Assembly: GCA_002327765.1 (NCBI GenBank)
Contig: DCUH01000139.1
Span: 1-19,799 of the forward strand
DNA: 19,799 nt
Source: a bacterium UBA2219
GTDB taxonomy: Bacteria; Desulfobacterota; Deferrimicrobia; Deferrimicrobiales; Deferrimicrobiaceae
Direction of reading: 5' to 3'
The position numbers were made by a program, and so were the translations under genes. Positions 1 through 5,889 of this stretch are shown piece by piece. Under the pieces are notes generated by a model. That model was not told the DNA's origin. It ran no database searches and saw nothing but the letters and a program-made list of their open reading frames with translations. Position 1 is the first letter of the stretch. Each line of letters begins with the position of its first letter.

Positions 1-798
1 GGCGAGCAGATCACCGAGCGCGGCATCGGGAACGGCATCTCCCTGATCATTTTCACAGGCATCGTCGCCCGCTTCCCGAGCGGCCTCGTCCGAACCGTAA
101 CGCTGGTCCGGACGGGCGAGATGAACATCTTCTCCGCTCTGTTCATCCTGGCGCTCATGGTGGGCGTCGTCGCGGTCATCATCTACTTCGAGCGCGCCCA
201 CCGGCGCATTCCCGTCCAGTACGCGCGCCGGATCGTCGGCCGCAGGATCTACGGCGGGCAGAGCACCCATCTGCCGCTGAAGGTGAACACCGCGGGCGTC
301 ATCCCACCGATCTTCGCCTCCTCGATCCTGCTGTTCCCGGCGACGATCGCGAGCTTCATCAAGCACCCGATCACGCAGAAGGTTTCTGGCATCCTCACCC
401 CGGGGAGTTTCGCCTACGAGGCGCTTTACGTCGCGTTCATCATCTTCTTCTGCTACTTCTACACCGCCGTGACGTTCAACCCCGTGGACGTCGCGGACAA
501 CATGAAGAAGTACGGCGGGTTCGTGCCGGGCATCCGGCCGGGGAAGAAGACGGCAGAGTACATCGACAAGATCCTCACCCGGATCACCCTCGGCGGGGCG
601 CTCTACATCTCGGTCATCTGCGTCCTGCCCAGCATCCTCATCTCCAGGTTCAACGTTCCCTTCTACTTCGGCGGGACGGGGCTCCTGATCGTCGTGGGCG
701 TCGCGATGGACACGATCCAGCAGATCGAGTCGCATCTCATCACGCGTCATTACGAGGGGTTCCTGAAGAAGGGGAAGATCAAGGGAAGGAGAGGATAG
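1..798 (+). CDS. secY: Preprotein translocase subunit SecY, C-terminal part (5' end outside window)
   Basis: This is the central channel subunit of the SecYEG translocon in the inner membrane, which moves unfolded proteins across or into the membrane with SecA or the ribosome. The reading frame is open from base 1, giving about 265 residues, so roughly the first 40% of a usual 430-440 residue SecY is missing. Visible family marks are the early GEQITERGIGNG loop, the cytoplasmic stretch YFERAHRRIPVQYARR, a periplasmic NTAGVIPPIFASS segment, NPVDVADNMKKYGGFVPGIRPG and a basic C-terminal tail ending KGKIKGRRG. Several hydrophobic spans alternate with these loops. The stop (796-798) lies 5 nt before adk, the usual secY-adk-map arrangement of many bacteria. 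An internal ATG at 121 is simply a methionine inside the frame, not a start. Confidence 0.98.
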   Translation, partial: GEQITERGIGNGISLIIFTGIVARFPSGLVRTVTLVRTGEMNIFSALFILALMVGVVAVIIYFERAHRRIPVQYARRIVGRRIYGGQSTHLPLKVNTAGVIPPIFASSILLFPATIASFIKHPITQKVSGILTPGSFAYEALYVAFIIFFCYFYTAVTFNPVDVADNMKKYGGFVPGIRPGKKTAEYIDKILTRITLGGALYISVICVLPSILISRFNVPFYFGGTGLLIVVGVAMDTIQQIESHLITRHYEGFLKKGKIKGRRG

Positions 799-803
799 CG
801 AAG

Positions 804-1448
804 ATGATGGGGATCATCCTGCTCGGCCCCCCGGGGGCCGGCAAGGGAACGCAGGCCAAGAAGCTCACCGAGGAGTTCGGGATCCCACAGATCTCGACCG
901 GCGACATGCTCCGGGCGGCGGTAAAGAGCGGGACGGAGCTGGGGCTTACGGCAAAGTCCTTCATGGACGCCGGCGGGCTCGTTCCCGACGAGGTCGTCAT
1001 CGGCATCGTGAAGGAGCGTCTGGCCCTGGCCGATTGCGGCAAGGGCTTCATCCTCGACGGCTTCCCGCGCACGATACCCCAGGCGCAGGCGCTCGACCGC
1101 GCCGCGGCCGAGCTCGGGAAGGAGATCGGGTTCGTCCTCTCGCTCGAGGTGGACCCGGTGGAGCTGATGGAGCGGCTGTGCGGCCGTAGGACCTGCACCG
1201 GCTGCGGCGCGATGTACCACGTGAAGTTCAACGTCCCGAAGGCGGAAGGGCGGTGCGACAAGTGCGGCGCGCCCCTCGTCCAGCGGGACGACGACAAGGA
1301 AGAGACCATCCGGAAGCGGCTCGACAACTACAACAGGTCGACCGCGCCCCTGCTCGATTATTATAAGGGCACGGGGAAGATCCGGACCGTCATGGCGTCC
1401 GGAGACATCGACGCGATATACAGAAGCATCGTCGGGATCCTCAGGTAG
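804..1448 (+). CDS. adk: Adenylate kinase, long zinc-lid form
   Basis: This cytoplasmic enzyme catalyses ATP + AMP to 2 ADP and keeps the adenylate pool balanced. The 214 residues match the long bacterial form. The P-loop GPPGAGKGT is at residues 8-16, STGDMLR (31-37) and the DGFPR motif (85-89) follow, and the lid contains CTGC (131-134) and CDKC (151-154), four cysteines expected to bind a structural zinc ion. The start is ATG 804. A second in-frame ATG at 807 would give a product one residue shorter, and the two cannot be separated by eye. A purine-rich Shine-Dalgarno (GGAAGGAGAGG) lies inside the end of secY. Only 5 nt separate it from secY and 3 nt from map, so the three are surely co-transcribed. 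Confidence 0.98.
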   Translation: MMGIILLGPPGAGKGTQAKKLTEEFGIPQISTGDMLRAAVKSGTELGLTAKSFMDAGGLVPDEVVIGIVKERLALADCGKGFILDGFPRTIPQAQALDRAAAELGKEIGFVLSLEVDPVELMERLCGRRTCTGCGAMYHVKFNVPKAEGRCDKCGAPLVQRDDDKEETIRKRLDNYNRSTAPLLDYYKGTGKIRTVMASGDIDAIYRSIVGILR

Positions 1449-1451
1449 AAG

Positions 1452-2201
1452 ATGATCCTGATCAAGTCGCCTCGGGAAATCGAGGCGATGCGGCGCGCCG
1501 GCGCCGTCGTAGGGCAGTTCTTTGAAGAGGTGAGGCCGCTGATCCGGCCCGGGATCACCACCTGGGATCTCGAGGAGTTTGCCGACCGGTACATCCGGCG
1601 GTGCGGCGTCGGGACCGCCTTCAAGGGGTACATGGGGTATCCCGCGCATATTTGCGCCTCCCTGAACGACACGGTGGTCCACGGCATCCCCTCGAAGGAA
1701 CGGGTGATCCGTGAAGGGGACATCCTGAGCATCGACTTCGGGGTGCTCAAGGACGGCTTCTACGGCGACGCGGCGAAGACCTTCGCCGTCGGGGAGATCG
1801 ACCCGGACTCGGCGCGGCTGATGGAAACGACCGAGAAGTCGCTGTTCGCTGGCATCGAGGCGGCCAGGCCGGGGAACCGGCTGGGAGACATATCGGGCGC
1901 GGTGCAGGCGGTGGTCGAGGGAGCGGGTTATTCCGTCGTGCGGGATTTCGTGGGTCACGGGATCGGTCGGTCGATGCACGAGGAGCCGCAGGTCCCGAAC
2001 TTCGGGATGAAGGGGACCGGCCCGAAGCTGCACCCGGGGATGACCCTGGCGATCGAGCCCATGGTCAACGCAGGCGGCTGGGCGGTCAAGGTCCAGGGCG
2101 ACGGGTGGACGGTCCTGACGCGGGACGGCAGCCGTTCGGCCCATTTTGAGCACACGATCGCCATTACGGAAGAGGGCAACGAAATATTAAGTATTCCTTG
2201 A
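1452..2201 (+). CDS. map: Methionine aminopeptidase type I
   Basis: This enzyme removes the initiator methionine from nascent proteins whose second residue is small. The 249-residue protein is a lone catalytic domain without an N-terminal zinc-finger extension, as in bacterial type Ia enzymes. The five metal ligands of the pita-bread fold are all visible: D95 (in SIDFG), D106 (in YGDAA), H169 (in GHGIG), E202 (in AIEP) and E233 (in FEHT). The catalytic histidine H77 sits in NDTVVHGIP. It starts 3 nt after adk, and its stop overlaps the beginning of an unusually AT-rich spacer before infA. The secY-adk-map-infA order is classical. Confidence 0.98.
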   Translation: MILIKSPREIEAMRRAGAVVGQFFEEVRPLIRPGITTWDLEEFADRYIRRCGVGTAFKGYMGYPAHICASLNDTVVHGIPSKERVIREGDILSIDFGVLKDGFYGDAAKTFAVGEIDPDSARLMETTEKSLFAGIEAARPGNRLGDISGAVQAVVEGAGYSVVRDFVGHGIGRSMHEEPQVPNFGMKGTGPKLHPGMTLAIEPMVNAGGWAVKVQGDGWTVLTRDGSRSAHFEHTIAITEEGNEILSIP

Positions 2202-2203
2202 TA

Positions 2204-2239
2204 TATAATAGGACAAATATCAAATAACAAAAGGATTAT
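2204..2239 (+). promoter_or_regulatory. AT-rich infA leader with perfect TATAAT hexamer
   Basis: The spacer between map and infA is strikingly AT-rich for this GC-rich chromosome. It holds a perfect -10 hexamer TATAAT at 2204-2209, a C/A-rich tract and a Shine-Dalgarno AAGGA at 2231-2235, 4 nt before the infA ATG. I find no good -35 at 16-18 nt upstream (bases near 2181-2187 read GAAATAT), so promoter function is uncertain. A 7-bp inverted repeat, ATATAAT at 2203-2209 and ATTATAT at 2235-2241, reaches into the start codon. The leader may also simply keep the infA start free of structure. Confidence 0.45.
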
Positions 2240-2458
2240 ATGTCCAAGGAAGAAGCGATAGAGATCGAAGGTACCGTAATCGAGCCGCTGCCGAACGCCA
2301 TGTTCCGGGTAGAGCTCGACAACAAGATGAAGGTGCTCGCCCACATTTCGGGGAAAATGCGGATGCACTTCATCAAGATCCTGCCGGGGGACCGGGTGAC
2401 GGTCCAGTTGACGCCGTACGACCTGACCCGAGGCCGGATCATCTACCGCTCGAAGTGA
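2240..2458 (+). CDS. infA: Translation initiation factor IF-1
   Basis: IF-1 binds the A site of the 30S subunit and works with IF-2 and IF-3 in start-site selection. The 72 residues form a single S1-like OB-fold domain. Family marks include the N-terminal MSKEEAIEIEGTV, the core ALPNAMFRVEL-type strand (here PLPNAMFRVELDNK), the HISGKMRMHFI segment, LPGDRVTVQLTPYDLTRGRI and the terminal IYRSK. Length and sequence are typical throughout. It begins with ATG after an AAGGA site and is followed 13 nt later by rpmJ, as in most bacteria where infA and rpmJ are paired. Confidence 0.99.
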   Translation: MSKEEAIEIEGTVIEPLPNAMFRVELDNKMKVLAHISGKMRMHFIKILPGDRVTVQLTPYDLTRGRIIYRSK

Positions 2459-2471
2459 AAAGGGGACGAAG

Positions 2472-2585
2472 ATGAAGGTCAGGCCATCGGTGCGCAAGTT
2501 CTGCGCCAAATGCAAGGTCATCCGGCGGAAGGGCGTCGTCCGGATCATCTGCGAAAACCCGAAGCACAAGCAGCGCCAGGGATAA
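2472..2585 (+). CDS. rpmJ: 50S ribosomal protein L36, zinc-ribbon form
   Basis: This 37-residue protein binds 23S rRNA in the large subunit. It reads MKVRPSVRKFCAKCKVIRRK and continues to a C-terminal HKQRQG. The zinc ligands C11, C14, C27 and H32 are all present, so this is the zinc-binding (C+) paralogue, not the Cys-free form induced in zinc starvation. The start is ATG 2472, preceded by AGGGGACGA. The gene is very short and easily missed. It sits between infA and rpsM, the usual place at the head of the alpha operon. Confidence 0.97.
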   Translation: MKVRPSVRKFCAKCKVIRRKGVVRIICENPKHKQRQG

Positions 2586-2591
2586 GGAACA

Positions 2592-2623
2592 CCGGCGCCG
2601 CGCCGGATGCGCCCGGGAAGGGC
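2592..2623 (+). promoter_or_regulatory. Two tandem small hairpins before rpsM
   Basis: The 51-nt rpmJ-rpsM spacer can fold as CCGGCG (2592-2597), loop CCG, CGCCGG (2601-2606). A second stem follows immediately: GCCC (2611-2614), loop GGGAA, GGGC (2620-2623). This second stem ends just before the rpsM Shine-Dalgarno AAGGAGG (2624-2630). There is no U-run, so this is not an intrinsic terminator. In E. coli ribosomal protein S4 represses the alpha operon by binding a pseudoknot in the rpsM leader, so a similar role is possible. No homology to that structure is claimed. Confidence 0.35.
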
Positions 2624-2636
2624 AAGGAGGAATCGC

Positions 2637-3020
2637 TTGGCACGCATAGCGGGAGTTGACATTCCGAAAACCAAGAAGATCGGGACGGCCCTGACCTACA
2701 TCTACGGGATCGGGCCGACCGCCGCGACGAAGATACTCGAGGAGGCCCGCGTATCCGCGGACCTTCGGACGAACACGCTGACCGAGGACCAGGTCGCGCG
2801 GATCCGGGACGTGATCGAGACGAACTACCGCGTCGAGGGCGACCTGCGCAAGGAAATCTCGATGAACATCAAGCGGCTCATGGACCTGGGCACCTACAGG
2901 GGCCTGCGGCACCGGAAGGGACTGCCGGCGCGCGGGCAGCGGACGCACACCAATGCCCGGACGCGCAAGGGCCCGAGGAAGGGCGCCGTCGCCAAGAAGA
3001 AGGAAGCCACCAAGAAATAG
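2637..3020 (+). CDS. rpsM: 30S ribosomal protein S13
   Basis: S13 sits in the head of the small subunit and contacts the P-site tRNA and L5/L31 at the intersubunit bridge. I place the start at TTG 2637, six bases after a near-perfect Shine-Dalgarno AAGGAGG (2624-2630). This gives 127 residues beginning M-ARIAGVDIPKTKKIGTALT, which matches the family N-terminus. An in-frame ATG at 2607 would add ten residues and put the Shine-Dalgarno inside the gene, so it is rejected. The helix-two-turn-helix core (YIYGIGPTAATKI), RGLRHRKGLPARGQRTHTNARTRKG and a Lys-rich tail are all typical. It is the first of rpsM-rpsK-rpsD-rpoA-rplQ. Confidence 0.97.
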   Translation: MARIAGVDIPKTKKIGTALTYIYGIGPTAATKILEEARVSADLRTNTLTEDQVARIRDVIETNYRVEGDLRKEISMNIKRLMDLGTYRGLRHRKGLPARGQRTHTNARTRKGPRKGAVAKKKEATKK

Positions 3021-3048
3021 CCGGAAGCACACAAGCATCGGAGGGACG

Positions 3049-3438
3049 ATGGCAACACCGAAGAAAAAGGGGAAGAGGAAGGTCCGCAGGAGCGTGCCCG
3101 TCGGCGTCGCCCACATCCAGGCGACGTTCAACAACACGATCATCACCATCACGGACCCCGACGGGAACACCCTGGCCTGGGCGAGCGCGGGCGCGAAAGG
3201 GTTCAAGGGGTCGCGGAAAAGCACCCCCTTCGCGGCCACCATGGCGGCGGAAGACGTCGCGAAGAAGGCGATGGACTGCGGCGTGAGCACCGTGACGGTC
3301 AACATCAAGGGCCCCGGGTCCGGTCGCGAGGCCGCGCTCCGGACCCTGCAGGCCGCGGGGCTGAAGATCAACTACATCCGGGACGTGACGCCCATTCCGC
3401 ACAACGGCTGCAGGCCGCCGAAGCGGCGGCGGGTCTAA
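3049..3438 (+). CDS. rpsK: 30S ribosomal protein S11
   Basis: S11 is a platform protein of the small subunit that binds 16S rRNA near the E site. The start is ATG 3049 with CGGAGGGA (3039-3046) directly upstream, giving 129 residues. Starts further upstream would overlap rpsM and are rejected. Diagnostic segments are GVAHIQATFNNTIITITD, SAGAKGFKGSRKSTPFAA, KGPGSGREAALRTLQAAGL and the C-terminal DVTPIPHNGCRPPKRRRV. It lies 28 nt after rpsM and 39 nt before rpsD. Confidence 0.98.
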   Translation: MATPKKKGKRKVRRSVPVGVAHIQATFNNTIITITDPDGNTLAWASAGAKGFKGSRKSTPFAATMAAEDVAKKAMDCGVSTVTVNIKGPGSGREAALRTLQAAGLKINYIRDVTPIPHNGCRPPKRRRV

Positions 3439-3449
3439 AACCGGCGCAA

Positions 3450-3467
3450 CTCCTAAGGGACAAGGAG
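3450..3467 (+). promoter_or_regulatory. Hairpin that could mask the rpsD ribosome binding site
   Basis: CTCCT at 3450-3454 is complementary to AGGAG at 3463-3467, with an 8-nt loop. The second arm is the core of the rpsD Shine-Dalgarno AAGGAGG (3462-3468). An anti-Shine-Dalgarno stem directly in front of the gene for S4, the classical alpha-operon regulator, is a plausible translational switch. The stem is short (5 bp), so it may be chance in a purine-rich context. Confidence 0.3.
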
Positions 3468-3477
3468 GAAATTTTCT

Positions 3478-4104
3478 TTGGCAAGGTATCGAGAAGCCGT
3501 TTGCAGGCTGTGCCGCAGGGAAGGGGTCGAGCTTTACCTGAAAGGCGACCGCTGCTTCACCGACAAGTGCGCGATCAAGCGGAGAGGGTATCCTCCGGGC
3601 CAGCACGGTCAGCGCCGCCCCAAGCACAGCGATTACGGGGTGCAGCTTCGCGAGAAGCAGAAGGCCAAGCGGATCTACGGGATCCTCGAGAAGCAGTTCC
3701 GCAACTATTTCGAGAAGGCGGAGCGGATGAAGGGGAAGACCGGCGACAATCTGCTGATCCTCCTGGAGCGGCGGCTCGACAGCGTGGTATACAAGCTGGG
3801 GTTCGCCCCGACGCGTCGCGAGAGCCGGCAGATCGTCCGCCACGGCCACTTCGCCGTGAACGGCAGGAAGGTGAACATCCCTTCCTATCTGGTGCGCGCC
3901 GGAGACACCATCGAGCTCCGCGAGAAGAGCCGCAAGATCCCCAACGTGAACGAGGCGCTCGACGCGGTCGTCCGGAAGGGGATCCCGCCCTGGCTGGACC
4001 TCGCCCGCGACGAGTTCAAGGGCCTGGTGAAGGCGCTCCCCGTGCGGACCGACATCCAGGAACCGATCCAGGAGCAGCTGATCGTCGAGCTGTATTCGAA
4101 GTAA
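3478..4104 (+). CDS. rpsD: 30S ribosomal protein S4, zinc-finger form
   Basis: S4 nucleates 16S rRNA folding in the 30S body and in several bacteria represses its own operon. The start is TTG 3478, nine bases after AAGGAGG (3462-3468), giving 208 residues beginning M-ARYREAVCRLCRREG. Cysteines C9, C12, C26 and C31 form the zinc site known from thermophile S4 proteins, a site that E. coli S4 lacks. The S4 RNA-binding domain (about residues 98-160) shows RLDSVVYKLGFAPTRRESRQ and VRHGHFAVNGRKVNIPSYLV. A reading frame shifted relative to this one is a shadow. It is followed 28 nt later by rpoA. Confidence 0.98.
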   Translation: MARYREAVCRLCRREGVELYLKGDRCFTDKCAIKRRGYPPGQHGQRRPKHSDYGVQLREKQKAKRIYGILEKQFRNYFEKAERMKGKTGDNLLILLERRLDSVVYKLGFAPTRRESRQIVRHGHFAVNGRKVNIPSYLVRAGDTIELREKSRKIPNVNEALDAVVRKGIPPWLDLARDEFKGLVKALPVRTDIQEPIQEQLIVELYSK

Positions 4105-4132
4105 ACCTCTTTCGGCAGGAGAAGGGGGACGC

Positions 4133-5140
4133 ATGTTTCAGAGAAACTGGAAGCAGCTCATAAAGCCCCGTCGGATCGAAGTCCAGACCGACACGGCCAC
4201 ATTCAACTACGGCAAGTTCGTAGCCGAGCCGCTGGAGCGTGGATTCGGGACCACGCTGGGGAACGCGCTGCGCCGTGTGCTTCTGTCGTCACTCCAGGGT
4301 GGCGCCATCACCTCCGTTCGCATCGAGGGCGTCCAGCACGAGTTCTCCACGATGGTCGGCGTCGTGGAGGACGTGACCGACATCGTTCTCAACCTGAAGG
4401 AGATCCGGCTGCGCATGCACTCGCCGGAACAGCGGACCCTCCGCCTGGAGGCGAAGGGGCCCTGCCGGGTGAAGGCCGGGGACATCTCGCCGGATCCGAT
4501 GGTCGAGATCCTCAACCGCGACCACCATATCGCGGAGCTCTCCGACAACGCGGTCCTGAAGATGGAGCTGGCGGTCCGCATGGGGAAAGGCTACGTCTCC
4601 GCGGAGCGCAACCTCGAGGAGAACGCCCCGATCGGAACGATACCGATCGATGCGATCTTCTCACCGCTGCGCAAGGTGAATTTCACCGTGACGAACGCCC
4701 GCGTGGGGCAGCAGACAGACTACGACCGGCTGACCCTCGAGGTGTGGACCGACGGTTCGATGCTCCCGGCCGACGCGGTCGCGTACGCCGCAAAGATCCT
4801 GAAGGACCAGCTCACGGTCTTCATCAACTTCGACGACGAGGCGGAGATGCCGGACGAGCCGCTGCGCCTCGACGAAGCGGCGGGCAACGAGAACCTGTAC
4901 AAGCCGGTCGAGGAGCTGGAGCTGTCCGTCCGCGCCTACAACTGCCTGAAGAACGCCGACATCAAGTTCATCGGCGAGCTCGTGCAGCGGTCGGAGCAGG
5001 AGATGCTGAAGACGAAGAACTTTGGCAAGAAGAGCCTCAACGAGATCAAGGAGGTCCTCGTCGGCATGGGGCTCTCCCTCGGGATGAAGGTGGAGGGGTT
5101 CATGCCGGAGAAGTACAGCCCTCCGCGGGAAGAGGATTGA
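4133..5140 (+). CDS. rpoA: DNA-directed RNA polymerase subunit alpha
   Basis: The alpha dimer is the assembly platform of RNA polymerase, and its C-terminal domain contacts UP elements and activators. The 335-residue protein is of usual length. The N-terminal domain (about 1-235) has GTTLGNALRRVLLSSLQGGA and HEFSTMVGVVEDVTDIVLNL. An acidic linker (DDEAEMPDEPLRLDEA) leads to the C-terminal domain (about 255-322), with VRAYNCLK and NFGKKSLNEIKEVL. R267 and N296 correspond to E. coli R265 and N294, key DNA-contact residues, so UP-element binding is probably kept. The start is ATG 4133 after GAAGGGGGA. Confidence 0.99.
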   Translation: MFQRNWKQLIKPRRIEVQTDTATFNYGKFVAEPLERGFGTTLGNALRRVLLSSLQGGAITSVRIEGVQHEFSTMVGVVEDVTDIVLNLKEIRLRMHSPEQRTLRLEAKGPCRVKAGDISPDPMVEILNRDHHIAELSDNAVLKMELAVRMGKGYVSAERNLEENAPIGTIPIDAIFSPLRKVNFTVTNARVGQQTDYDRLTLEVWTDGSMLPADAVAYAAKILKDQLTVFINFDDEAEMPDEPLRLDEAAGNENLYKPVEELELSVRAYNCLKNADIKFIGELVQRSEQEMLKTKNFGKKSLNEIKEVLVGMGLSLGMKVEGFMPEKYSPPREED

Positions 5141-5166
5141 TCAACTGAACACGAAGAGGATGCCTT

Positions 5167-5703
5167 ATGCGCCACGCCAATGACCACAGGAAACTCGGAA
5201 GGAGCCCGGGGCACCGCAAGGCGCTCCTGCGGAACCTCATGAACTCGCTGGTCCTTTCCGAAAGGATCGAGACCACGGTCCCGAAAGCCAAGGAGCTGCG
5301 CCGTCTGGGGGACCGCCTGATCACGCTCGGGAAGCGCGGCACGCTGCACGCCCGCCGCATGGCCTTCGCCCTGTTGAGCAACAAGGACGCCACCGACAAG
5401 CTGTTCGAGACGCTGGCCGGCCGTTTCACGGAGAGGGCGGGGGGCTACACCCGCATCCTCCGGACCGGTTACCGCGTCGGGGACGGCGCCGAGATGGCAA
5501 TCATCGAGTACCTGCCGACGGAGGAGAAGAAGGCCGCGGCGAAGGGAAAGAAGAAGGCTGCCGGGAAGAAGGCAGCGGGCAAGGCGGAGAAGAAGGCGGC
5601 CCCGAGGGGCCGGGTCTCCGGAAAGGCGGACAAGAAGGGTGCGGTCCGCGGCGGACAGGAAGTAAAGCCCGCTCGCGCGCCGAGGAAAAGCCCCGAGGCC
5701 TGA
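5167..5703 (+). CDS. rplQ: 50S ribosomal protein L17 with long Lys/Ala-rich C-terminal tail
   Basis: L17 binds 23S rRNA near the polypeptide exit tunnel. The core (residues 1-119) is ordinary: MRHANDHRKLGRSPGHRKAL, NLMNSLVLSERIETTV, KAKELRRLGDRLITLGK and a closing GDGAEMAIIEYL. The protein then continues for about 59 residues of low-complexity Lys/Ala/Gly sequence with repeated KKAA and GKA units, making 178 residues against about 120-130 in E. coli-type L17. The tail stays in frame and stops naturally at TGA (5701-5703). Such basic tails occur on ribosomal proteins of high-GC bacteria and may bind rRNA; that role is inferred. It is the last gene before a strong terminator. Confidence 0.97.
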   Translation: MRHANDHRKLGRSPGHRKALLRNLMNSLVLSERIETTVPKAKELRRLGDRLITLGKRGTLHARRMAFALLSNKDATDKLFETLAGRFTERAGGYTRILRTGYRVGDGAEMAIIEYLPTEEKKAAAKGKKKAAGKKAAGKAEKKAAPRGRVSGKADKKGAVRGGQEVKPARAPRKSPEA

Positions 5704-5725
5704 TAAAAAGGGCGGGAGATGGGAA

Positions 5726-5746
5726 GCCGGCGCCCGCGTGGCCGGC
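5726..5746 (+). repeat. GCCGGC inverted repeat upstream of the rplQ terminator
   Basis: GCCGGC at 5726-5731 and again at 5741-5746 can form a 6-bp GC stem around a 9-nt loop. It lies between the rplQ stop and the true terminator. There is no T-run behind it, so it is probably not a terminator by itself. It may protect the 3' end of the ribosomal transcript or be incidental. Confidence 0.3.
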
Positions 5747-5763
5747 GATCACGGAAACGGTGG

Positions 5764-5795
5764 ACGGCCCCGGAGAATCGGGGCCGTTTTTTTTT
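5764..5795 (+). terminator. Strong intrinsic terminator ending the ribosomal operon
   Basis: ACGGCCCCG (5764-5772) pairs perfectly with CGGGGCCGT (5779-5787) around a GAGAAT loop, followed directly by nine T residues (5787-5795). This is a textbook Rho-independent terminator. It separates the ribosomal genes from the iron cluster and rules out the upstream start (5719) for the following Fur gene. Confidence 0.93.
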
Positions 5796-5818
5796 GCCCT
5801 TCAAGAAAAAAGTATCCC

Positions 5819-5847
5819 TTGACGCCCCGGGCGCCGGCGATTATTTT
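5819..5847 (+). promoter_or_regulatory. Sigma70-like promoter of the fur-feo cluster
   Basis: TTGACG (5819-5824) and TATTTT (5842-5847) are separated by exactly 17 nt, 24 nt after the end of the terminator T-run. Transcription would start near 5854. The -10 element touches a Fur-box-like inverted repeat, so the promoter is well placed for iron-dependent repression. Assignment is by consensus match only. Confidence 0.7.
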
Positions 5848-5861
5848 GAAAACGAATTTCA
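5847..5861 (+). promoter_or_regulatory. Fur-box-like operator
   Basis: TGAAAACGAATTTCA is an inverted repeat (TGAAA, 5 nt, TTTCA) that matches the 7-1-7 Fur consensus TGATAATnATTATCA at 10 of 14 defined positions. It begins at the last base of the -10 element and spans the predicted start point. It is the only AT-rich palindrome in its surroundings and stands before a Fur-family gene and feoB. The most likely reading is autoregulation by Fur with iron, which is inference from position and sequence. Confidence 0.6.
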
Positions 5862-5889
5862 TGATCGGAAAGGTCGGTTCCCACCGCGC

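Noticed and set aside
750..2153. 467-codon - strand frame opposite adk and map
   Set aside because: It covers two conserved enzymes in full and has the biased composition of an antisense frame.
2607..2636. ATG 2607 as the rpsM start
   Set aside because: It would add ten non-family residues and place the AAGGAGG site inside the gene. TTG 2637 has ideal spacing and the conserved N-terminus.
5726..5746. GCCGGC hairpin as a terminator
   Set aside because: No T-run follows; the true terminator is 18 nt downstream.
5719..5889. Longer Fur protein starting at ATG 5719
   Set aside because: It would cross the strong terminator, the promoter and the Fur box, and the added residues do not resemble a Fur N-terminus.
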